Shown one piece after another: positions 22,920-34,900 of a stretch of DNA of 64,000 bases. The position numbers and the translations under genes are program-made. Below the pieces are notes generated by a model. The model was not told where the DNA came from and did not search any database. It was given only the letters and a program-made list of their open reading frames with translations. Position 1 is the stretch's first letter, and each line of letters begins with the position of its first letter. This DNA is from Amphiura filiformis (taxonomy: Eukaryota > Echinodermata > Ophiuroidea > Amphilepidida > Amphiuridae): assembly GCF_039555335.1 (NCBI RefSeq), contig NC_092635.1:55061755-55125754 (forward strand), in the 5' to 3' direction.

Positions 22920-25900
22920 GTATGTATGCACTTTAAACTAGTCTTTTGCATTGCAAAACTGCATGTTTTATTTTAAATATTGAACTTTCTGCGATGTTGA
23001 TGAAGCGTATTCATGATTCTCACTCTGCTCTGATTCAAATTTCGTGATTGCTGCACTACAATAGTAGTTTAGTACAATGTCGACTGAACTGTTGGTATAA
23101 TAATGTATTGTATTTATATATTTATATTATAATGCAAAATATTGATCTATTCCATGGATTTAGAACAACAAAATCGGTATGGCATTTTTTTAAAAACATG
23201 AACATCAATTTTTGCTCACAAATGTAGGCCACCAACACATACTGGAATTTCGCCAACCTACATGTATATCTGTACGTCGCTTGGTCGGGCAATGCCAAAA
23301 TCATTTATGAATGCGCCCAAAACGACACAAGGTCATGGTTAAATAATATTCGTAGGGGGAATATGAGGATTTTTATTTTGACTGATTTTTCCAAAGACCC
23401 GTTTCGTTGGAAAGTCTTTGGTTCAGCAGCCAGTATGGTTTAATTATCCAACGGCGGTTCCGGTGCAGTGCGGCAGTGTTTGTTGACAAAAACATAATCA
23501 TGGCCACGCTGAAGTAATTTTCCAAGCACATGATGGCGGCGCAATTTGCAAATGACGTCACGAAAATCATGGCTTGTTATTAATTTTGGCCATACAAGTT
23601 CACGATGTTGTTTGTAAGAATGTAATAGTGGAACTTTCACGACTAGACTTGTTCTGATTGTTGCCCTCATGAATTGCCAAGAACACTGTTAAATATATTA
23701 TATAACCTGATCTTTTGGCATAACTAATAAATAAATACGCATCGTCTGTCTGTGTGTGTCTGTCTAGTCCGCCTATTTTCTTGGAGACTGGGGGTCGCAT
23801 GTTCCTCAAACTTGGTGGGGGTGCATCTTGACCTGAGCCAGAACAAGTTTGTTTTGGTTAGTGGGTCAAGGTCATCCAGGGGTCATCTGAGATCAAATTG
23901 GTAAAAATTGTTTTTCTCAGAGACTTGGGGTTCCTCAAACTTGGTGAGTGGATGCATCTTGACCCGAGACAGAAAATGTTTGTATTTTTAGTGGGTCAAG
24001 GTCACCCGAGGCCATCCAGGGGTCATCTGAGGTCAAATTAGTAAAAACTGTCATATGAGCATGAAACTTGGTGGGTGGGTGCATCTTGACCCGAGACAGA
24101 ACAAGTTTGTATTAGTGGGTCAAGGTCACCCGAGGTCATCCAGGGGTCATCTGAGCCTGAGGTCAAATTAGTAAAATCTGTTTTTCTCAGAGACTATGGG
24201 TCGCACATTCCTCAAACTTGGTGGGTGGGTGCATCTTGACCAGAGACAGAACAAGTTTATATAGGTTAGTGGGTCAAGCTCACCAAAGGTAATCTAGGGG
24301 TCATCTGAGTTCAAATTAGTAAAAACTGTCATATGGGCTGGGCATGAAACTTGGTGGGTACAGTCAACATTTAGAGCCAACATTGTTGGAAGGTCATTTC
24401 AGGGTCACCAGGGGTCATCTGAGGTCAAATTAGTAAAAACTGTCGTATGGGCATGAAACTTGGTGGGTACGGTCACCATTTAGAGCCAAATTTTTGGAAG
24501 GTCATTTTGGGGTCACCAGTGGTCATCTGAGGTCAAATTAGTAAAAACATTTGGTGGGTACAGTCACCATCAGCCAGGTTTGATTAAATGTAGGTAATCA
24601 AAATTGAATAATAGCCATTGACATATTTGACCTGAAGAAAAGGAGCCCTTCGATATCGACCCCACATCTTTCTTCCTCATAAAAAATATATTATAAAGTT
24701 GTAAAGGAAATCTATTTTCAAGAAAAGTAAAAGTGTTTAACATTGGTCATTACATTGCAGTCCTAACATCTTTGGGTTGGGGAACATTGGGTGAATGGAG
24801 CTGTTTGAGTTGAAGGTCATCTAGGGGTCAAATGAAGTTATTGTTAGTTGAGGTTCAATAAAGGGGAAAATGATTTTTTTAAAGGCAGACTTTAATGTCA
24901 ACCTTTGTGATATTAGCTGCATCAGGTGAGCGAAGATTTTTTTGAGGTCCAAGGTCATCTAGGGCTAGGGGTCAAATGAGGTCATTGATGAAGAAGGTTC
25001 AGGAAATGGAAAATTGCTCTTTGAAAAGGTTCAATGTCAACCTTGATAATCTCTGCAGGGGAATTAGCCTAGATGAGGAATTATACAGGTTTAAAGGTCA
25101 TCTAGGGGTCAGTGTTAACACACAAGAGGTCAAATTTTAAAATAGCTCTCAAATTAATCAAATTAGTGGACAATTTCTCAATTTTAATTTTGTTATTCTT
25201 TATTCAAATGTTAAAATAATATTAGTAGTGCCAGGAAGGGTTGCTTTTTGGCCCTAAATGGTTTCATGCTCATCCGACAGTTTTACTAATTTGACCTCTG
25301 GTGATCCCTAAATGACTTTCCAAATTTTGGCTTTAAATGTTGACTACCCACCAAGTTTCATGCCCATTTATGTATACGGCAGTTTTTACTAATATGACCT
25401 CAGCTGACCCCTGGATGACCCCGAAATGATCTTCCAAAAATTTGACTCTAATGTTAGTAATTTGACCTCAGGTGACCTCTGGGTGACCTCGGATGACCCC
25501 GAAATAAACGTCCAAAATTTGGCTCTAAATGTTGACTGTACACACCCAGTTTCATGCCCATACAACAGTTTTTAAATTTGATGACCCCTGGATGACCTTG
25601 ACCCACTAACCAATACAAATTTGTAGTTTGGGGTCAAGATGCACCCATCCACCAACCCCTAGTCTCTGAGAAAATAGGTGGTGTAAAAAGAGAGACTGGC
25701 CATGGCAACAAAATTATGACTTTATGTCGAACTTTGCTCTGTTGACCTACAAAAACAAAAAATTGGCAGATTCCATTTAGGTGCAAGTTGGGACATGTGT
25801 AAACATTACAAATGTGCAAAAAAATCAGGTTTGAAAAAAATTAACCAATTTCACATAACATTGTACATTATGACTTTAAATCAAAGCCCACTTGATATGA

Positions 25901-28900
25901 AAAATCAAGTCTAGTGAAAAGGGCATTGTAAACCCTTTGATCACCGATTCAGGCAGATGTGATCTGAGGTTATGGGGTCAAATTTTGCAATTGCTAATAA
26001 AGGTGGACATAAACATGAGAGGGGACATGTTACAAATCAAGTGGAGGTCATTCAAGGTTAAAGGTCATGGGTCAAATTTAAAATTGCTCTGATTAGGCTC
26101 AAAGTTGGACATAAACCTGGGGGACATGTTACAAATCAAGTGAATGTTATTTACATGAGGGCAAAAGTCATCTGGGGTCATTTTTTTTTTTACAATGGCT
26201 CCAATTAGTCTCAAAGTTGGTGGAAATAAACTAAACTTGATGAGGACGGAAAATGAAGCAGAGGTCATTTTTTGCCAAAGGTCATCTGGGTTCAAAGCTT
26301 CCCGCAAGCATCTACCCATCCAAGTTACTGATAGCATCAGTAACCCCAGTATTACTTTTATATGAAGAGGCGCACCAGTGTTCTGTGAATATAATGATTT
26401 CGACAACATGTGATCTGTGCAAGGCAAGAACCATAAAAATTGTGAAATTCTAGTTGCTTGGGGAGCACGGTGGCCGAGCGGAACAGGCTCCGATTCATAA
26501 TTGGAAGGTTGCGGGTTCGAGTCCCGGCAATGCCATCATGTTGTGCCCTTGAGTAAGGCCCTTTATCTCGATTACTCCTCTCCACCCATGTGTATAAATG
26601 GGTACCGGCATTCTTAAATGCTGGGAAGGTAACAGACTCGCTGTGGATGAGGTGTAGCGATCCCCCTGTAGCAACATTACATGGAGGAGTCTGGCCCAAT
26701 CGCCAATGAAAGAGAGATGGGCACTCCGATCACGGTTTATACAGGATCGTCTCCTTTACCTTTTTTACTTGTAGTTGCTTGTAGCCCTTTTTAGACTTAT
26801 TGTCATTAATTCTGTTACTTTTCCACTGGTTACAGGATAAGAAGGGTCTGTTGGAAAGACTCAATGCAGGAGAGGTAGTAATTGGAGATGGTGGATTTGT
26901 ATTTGCTCTGGAGAAGAGAGGATATGTAAAAGCAGGCCCATGGACTCCCGAGGCTACCATAGAACACCCTGAAGCAGGTATGTGTAGTGTACAGTGTTAT
27001 ATGTGTTTAGGGGAGCTGTCATTTTCTTTGGAAGGGGGTTCCCAAATACATCAAAATGATGGTCCCTTATACCTTTCAGTTAACCCACACCCAGAAACTG
27101 TCTGCCTGGAGGCTAGAAATTCTTTTGGGATGATGAGTGGCTGAAATTTGCACCAATTAGGGTGATAGTGCAGAAAACCAGGGTCCATGTTGAGCTACCC
27201 ACAGCACTGGTGTACCAGGCAACTCGCTTCCAGAAGAGAGTGCTCAAGAACTCGAGAATTTGCCATTCGAATACACCAAAAGGAAGATTTTGTTTCCAAT
27301 TTTATTCTAGTATATTGAGCTGCCCTCCCCCTGTTGGTACGGGAATAAGCCTGAGCAATCCACTGGTCCAATTGGAGACACCCACATTACCTGCTAGTTA
27401 CGATGCAAATGTTTGCACATACTACATGTACAAAAACCACACTCTGGATATGACAAGAATACATTGCCTCCCACATTCATCCGTTAACAATGGAATTGTA
27501 ATTTCGTAAAACCAAGGCTAAGACACTGTATAAAATACCTGTAGAAAAAACTGTAGGAGCCTAATACTCTTTATTTTATTAATTGATTTTTAGTTCGTCA
27601 GCTTCATCGTGAATTTCTTCGTGCTGGATCAGATGTGATGCAAACCTTTACATTCTACGCCAGTGACGACAAATTATCAAACCGTGGCAATGAAGCAGAA
27701 GCAAAGCACAGCGTAAGAACCATTTTTTACTTTTCAAAAGTGAGGTGGGGCAGGAGCTCCATTCTTTTGCATGCGGGAGATGGTGGGATACCACAAATCT
27801 ATGCACAAATGTATTTGGTGTTTTAGGAAGAATTATACATAAGAACTTTAAATCCCTCAAAGGTATGCAAAGTGACATGCCTGTGAAAGAGTGGAATGTA
27901 ATATTTTACAGACAGCTGCATATATAAACATTTACCAAAACATAGTTACCCCCTTTTATGAGATTATAACTCAAAATCTATGCATCACAATTGAAATAGC
28001 AAAAGAAAACCTAGTTTTGTTTTGCACATTTTGATGCCTCCTTTGTCTTAATAGCCCAAAATTTATTGCCATGGTGACCTGTTAAATGAAAAAGACTCCC
28101 ATTCAAAAGTTGCGCCTAAACCCATTGAAAATGTTGCTTTTGTTGCTCGAGTGCCTGGTCGTCACTGGTCACTGCGAGTCATCCTTGACCAGTCATGTAA
28201 AGAATGTAATGCTAGTATGCTACAAACTGAGCTATCCAGACAAATGAGGTATCAAAACTTACAGAATAATCCTGGGATTGTTTTTGCTATTTCAGTTTTT
28301 AAATTTGATGCATAGATTTGGAGTTTTATCATAATAAAGGGGGGTAATTACTTTTTGGTATACGTTTAAAACCTAATTTGACATTGCTATTAGACTTGAT
28401 ACTGGCTAAAATTGTAAATTATGAGTTTCCACACATGAAGTACATGGTCAATATTGATGTGGAGGCATTTTGGATTTGACCCTAGAGGTCACAAAAGGTC
28501 ATACAGGGGTACAAATTTAAATTTCTCCAACTTGATACCGAATTATTTGTCTGATCACAAGAATACTATGTTCTATGTAGGAGTAGACCCATCATTATTC
28601 TACAAAAAGCTTGTTTGGGGTCAAGACTACACAATATACATATTTGGTTATGTTTTGGGTTAAAATTTCACCTTGCTCCATTTTGGCGAAAATGGGGGCA
28701 AATTGTTTGTCTTGACATGAGAGCAAGAAAAGATTAGTACTTGCCAAAGTTGCCATCTCAAAAACTTTTACCTTCTATCTTAGGTTAACACAGTATAGGC
28801 CTACATATGCACAACTTTTTTGATCTTCCAGGCTCTACAAAAATAATTTGCCACCATTTTAATCCAAATCAGAGCAGAGCATTTCTACCCCGTACATCCA

Positions 28901-31900
28901 TGTAGAACTAAAAATTGGGTTTTGTAGAATAACTCTATAACAATAGGCCCTAGATAGCACACACTTAAAAACATACATTTTTGATATCCTTAACTGATCA
29001 GATGAATAATTTGGTTTATCATTCTGCAAGATTGGAGAAATTTTGAAATGTTGCCTCTGTATGACCTTTTATGACCTTAAATATTCAAATCCAAAATGCC
29101 TCCATATCTTAAAATAAAACTTTGGACCATGTGGAAATTCTCATGCTACTATCAGAAAGTGCACAATTATTTGGCTTAGCAGCTTAATTATTACCGACTG
29201 TTTCACTGAACCATGTCATTGTTGCCCAAAGCTTTTTTAGAGTAAACTTTCCGGTTGTATTATGTCTCTGGAAACTTTTTGGTCCAAAATGTATCAATAT
29301 ATACTGAAATTAAAGGCCCATTCAGAGATCCCTGCGCAAGTATAAACAAATTTAAAATTGTGTTACTTTAAGTTGCTTTAACTTAAGGATAAGTCATTAG
29401 AATTTCATGTGAAATTTTGTCTTTAATACACAGCTTTCGGCTTAACCACTAGTAGGCTATGTTAGCACATCTATGCTACTAACAAAGGTGAAAAAAAAAA
29501 ATCTGTTTGATATTTACATTTTTTAATGAGCAATCACTGAATAGGCCTTTATATCCTACAACATAATATATACTCAAATTAAAGCAATAATGTGTGATTT
29601 GTGTAAAGCATATAGGCCGCGTGTTTTGAACTCGCCACCCTTAGCGTTACATCACAAATATTATGAATTTTTACACCAATCAAGTTTCAAATTAGAATAT
29701 CTCCACAACTATCAACCCTAAACTAGCTAAAGTATACATTTTTGGAAAGCTGAAGGCATAAGCAATTTAAATATACACATTTCAACTCATTGTACAGGGT
29801 GACCTTGAAGTTATACAGGGTGGAATAAAAAAAATCCAAATAAAATATGGGTCACTTAATGCATTGCTTATTACTAACTTGCAGTTATAAACTGAAAGTA
29901 AACAACATTGATTTGGTTAGAGGTTAGGGGAGCCCACTGATTTTGGAAGAAAAAAAATCACAGCTGTTTGGTAATCTCGGAATACAGGGTGTCCCAAAAT
30001 ATGTTAAAATTTTTTTACAATTCAACATATTTTGAACTCAAACATTTTACCCCTAGCCCATACAAAAAAAGTAAGTCCATATTTAGATTCCTCGTCAAAT
30101 TTCCTCTCAGAAAATGTAAACTTTGACTATGATAGGATAAGTAATAAAAAATTTAGGGCAACTTTTAGATTTTGAAGACATCCGCATTGCTTGTTACAGT
30201 GTTTAATATGAAAACAGGTAGTTTTGCACATAAAAGTTTGCATTTCATAGACTAAACCAATCATGAAGAGTTCAAAATGATTAAAAACAATTAGCAGAAT
30301 AAATAATCTTTCAAAAGAGCTCTTAACCATGTCTGTAGCCCATATGGATGCAAAGATATGATCAGTTGATTCAGCACACACAAAATCTTTATTTCCATAG
30401 ACTTTGCACATACCGCCACCGCCTCATCCGCCACCGCCTCATCCCCCACCTCGGTCATTCTGAACTCAAACAACTCTAACTCCACTATCTTAGCTGATAA
30501 ACAATTCTCCTTTGGAGGTCTGTTAGGGCACACATTTAGCTACAACATGACACCAAACACACTTGAATACCTTTTCTTTAAGCAAAGATATAACGATTTG
30601 AACGAGTCTCGATTTGGAAAAGCGTAACAACACCACCATTTTTGGGTGGCGAGTTCAAAACGCGTGGCCTATATTCCTATTTTAATGTTTTCATTGATTA
30701 CATTGTCTACTTTTAATTTGAACCACACAAATGAGGTTTAACAAAGAAAATTGACATTTCATTCCAGCGCCTACAATGCGTGTATTAGATCGTGTTATCA
30801 TGATTATTGGCGTAGGTTTACGCAGCTGGGACGTTAAACAAGAAGATGAATAGCGATATGCACACAAGTTTATATGTCAAAGACTTGAGACGAATAGTGA
30901 TATGCACACAGTTCATTTATATTCATTACTGATTCAAGGATACACATGCCCTCGATGTGTTTAGCCATTACTTGATTGGTGAACTCGGAATAAAACCGGA
31001 GATCTCTGGAATTAGAACACTTCAGGCTTAGTCTTTCTCATGGTATTTAAGTACACCATTGGGCGATACAATCATACAAAAAGTAGAAATTCAAGAAAAA
31101 TTGAGGGCGTCGCTGTGGAGCAAATCACACATTATGGCTTTAAGTGTCCTACAACATGACTCAAATGGTGCTGATCAAACCTGGCTCCCAAAATGTCTGA
31201 TCCAAGCTGAATAAAACAATCCCTTAACAATGTGACCTTTCACAGAGACATGTTTTATTTCTACCAATATCCAGAACTGAGGCTGTGACTATGAGGTCAC
31301 TCCTTATCATAAATTATGTCAGTGACCCTGGGTCATGGGTCACTGACCCATGACACTGCCCTCATCACATAACTGCACATCATCAGGTCCACATGGTATT
31401 ACCTACAAGTCTTGCTTTTAGCATGCTCCACTACACTGGCAGCTATCACAGACCTTGTAGCAAGGTATGAAAGGTCATGTTGTGGCATATATAACATGCA
31501 CAGCTGATTTGGACATGGGGATATTTATACTTTCATGAACAACGTAAGTACAAATTGGGATCATATTTTTCAGATTATACGGAACAAGGGCTTTTAGTGC
31601 ATTTGGAAAGTGGTAGGTAGGTGTGTGGAAAATTGTTTTGAAATATACACTCATTTGACCGAATAAAAGAGCTCAGAGTGATGCCTTGTAAGAATGTGTT
31701 TGTTTATGCTTACATCATGATGTACAAAACACCTATAAATCTTGCAAAAACAAAGCCACCGTGAATGCATGCATCCCAAGTGATGAAGCAATGATCCTAT
31801 AAAGTCTACCTTTCGCCCGACCCAGTACTTGGCACCGAGTGGTCTGTGGTTGAATCCTGAGGGAAAGCGAACAACATCTTGGTTCATCTTCTCACTTTAA

Positions 31901-34900
31901 AAACTAACATATTTCCTTTCCAAGCACCAAAAAGCCCTTTCAGCATTAGAGATAATGGTACCTGACCCGTCATCGATAACGACGGGAGAAAACTCAAATG
32001 ATTATAGATAAAGTACATATTTGCATATATAGCCCACATTATGACTGCAAGTGCAAATTGCTGAACATTTTGACACATTAGGGGTCACAAATCATTTTTA
32101 AGAAGTTATAAATGGCCTGATATTTGCAGAATACAAATACAAGTCAAAAAAAGTAAGTACATGCTTCTATGTTTTGGCAAGTGCACTAAGTGAGGCTGCC
32201 TAATTGGGAAACCATAGTTAAACTTGGTGGTGCCTTTTGGCTAAATATTCTGCACATAAAATAATCTTACTGTGCCTTAAAGCACAATCCTAACTAGCAC
32301 TTGATGTGCAATTCTTGGTTCAGCTAGACTTGATGCCCATATTGACTAGTTATGTGGTCGGTTGTTTTAACAGGGCGCCAAGATTAACAAGGCTGCCTGC
32401 GATCTGGCCCATGAAGTTGCAGCGGAAGGCAATGCACTGGTAGCTGGTGGCGTCTCTCAAACCCCCGATTACCTCAGTGGCAAAGGCAAGGCAGTTGTTC
32501 AGGGACATTTCATCAAACAACGAGATGTTTTTGTAGAGAATCAAGTTGACTTCCTTATTGCTGAGGTAAGTTTGTGGCATTCTACACAATCATGTTTTAA
32601 TAATACATTAAAAAAGCACAATTAACCCTTGAAACTAAACCCAATGTGAGAAAAATACAGAGCTAATTTGTGTTAATTGAAACAACATTGATTTTGTGAG
32701 AGGAACTAAATTTGAATCCTTTAGTTTTACCCAAGTGGGAATAATATTATTCCCAAACAATTTTAAATTCGATCAATTTGTAGAAAAGACCAGAAAACCC
32801 TTTAATATTTTGCATGTTTCCTTATAAGTTACAAAAGCAGTTGCTGATTTGGTACAAGACTACTACAGGAATTGGTCTTTTCACAGGTTTATGAAAGGCT
32901 TCATGATAAAAAAACAGTTATGATATGAAGTGGCAAAAACATTTTTTCTTTGTATTTGGGACAGCAGTCAGCGCTTAAAATAATATCTAACTGATGACCA
33001 AGAATGGTACACTGGCATCCACTTTTCAATATGGAAGGTGGGTCAAGAAGAAAGTGTGTAGAGATTGAAGAGTCGGTGAAGAGATTTGTAGGTGGTCAAG
33101 AAGAAAGTGTGTAGAGATAGAAGAGTCGGTGAAAAGATTTGTAGGTAAGTATAAGGATTTTGCCGTATCGGTAACCAATGATGCTCATTTCGTCGCCGAG
33201 AGGGGGCAGCGATACAATTTCCTGAAACTCCTAGCACTTAGCCTACAGCACTATTCTGCACCTACAGAAGTTTTGAAATGGCAAAATTTGGATGACTTCA
33301 CTATTTATTGAGCTGCAATGTTACAAGGGAAAGTGGATCAGTTTCTTGCTGTATTTGTGAATACGACCCATCGCCTGTGATATTGCAAGAGAGGCAGATA
33401 GTCTTAAGGTTGCGAGCTTCCGAATGACTATTGACATACCAACACAGATGGGACAGATTGGATTTGGCTCCTTCATGAAATGCAAAGTAATATGTATAGC
33501 CTATACCTCAGATCGTTGCATCATTCAGGAGTTTATTGACCACACAATCCACGCTTTCATACCGCGGATGCTATCTCCAAGATGCTGAAGTTCTCCATTG
33601 CGATTTATAGAAATTCAGGACCATGTATAACTGTATCATCAGCATAAAATGGGTGTTTTCATCACAATATAGGACTCGACAAGATCTTCTGGAGTCGCAG
33701 AGTAGATGGTGAACATAAGACGAGCAACAGATTCATAATATGCATCTTAGATAGGCTTTCACCAATAATGGATTGTCGGCGTTGAGAGATACATTTGTAG
33801 CTGTTGAGAGAACTCGGAGAAGGGGTGCAAATTGGGTCGAATATGGTACTGCATGAAATTATATACCACTTGCTGGCTATATTATTACAAATATTTATGA
33901 TAAGTCATTTCTGTGAAATAACTGATTTACTGTGGTGTTTTTTTCTTGTGTTTAGTATTATGAGCATGTCGAGGAAGCAGTGTGGGCAGTTGAAGTACTG
34001 AAGGAATCCAAGCTTCCGGTATGTGCATCCCTGTGCATCAATAAGGAAGGGGATCTTCACGGAGTCTCACCTGGGGATTGTGCTGTGAAACTTGCGGAAG
34101 CAGGTTAGTAGAAGCCCTGTACTCTAATTCATTCCCCATTATTGCTGATAGGTATGCAAATGATGGATTGATCACCAAAAATGTTTAAGGCGGCTATCAT
34201 TTTCTTCGGAAAGGGGTCCCAAATTTTCCAAAAGTTGGCATCAATTGTGACCCCCCCATTTCGGCAACAAAATTTTATGACCCCCGCCACCGATACACCT
34301 TACCCCCTAAACAGGCGAAAATTGTTTTGAAATCAAGTCTTTTGAGACTCCCTACATTTTGGTCATCAAAAATTTTATGACCCCCTAATTTTCATTCCAA
34401 AAATTTATGACCTCCCTGTATATTCGTATCTGTATAACATTGGTGACTCTGCCAGGAAGCTTCAGAAAAGGCTTAGTGAACACAAGTCAACTGCTGGCAG
34501 CTCCAAATCAGTGGTCAGGGAACATGTGAGATCCAAATGTCACCCGATTGATTGGGAAAATATCAAGGGACTTTAACAGGAACAAAAAGAATTTTCCCAG
34601 AGTTCTTAAAGCTATACACATAAGGACTTGAAAAACCCAGAGACTGAACCGTGACCAAGGACTAGAAATAGATACTATTTGGGATAACCTACTATATCAT
34701 CTTTCAATTAGGTTCTCAGAAGAAACATATTTGGCCTTTATTTCATTTCTCATTGTGGATAAACCTGTGATCAAAACATTTTTGGGACAGAGTGCAAGAC
34801 CATTTGTAAGTGCAGTAGAATAATATCACTTTTACATGTAGTTGGTGTTTTTCATGTGTTATTGATCCAAAGTAAGTACATTTTTGGTAGTATTGCAAAT

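Noticed and set aside
26495..26699. Frame with [14 protein letters not shown]
   Set aside because: Classic antisense translation of a tRNA-derived SINE.
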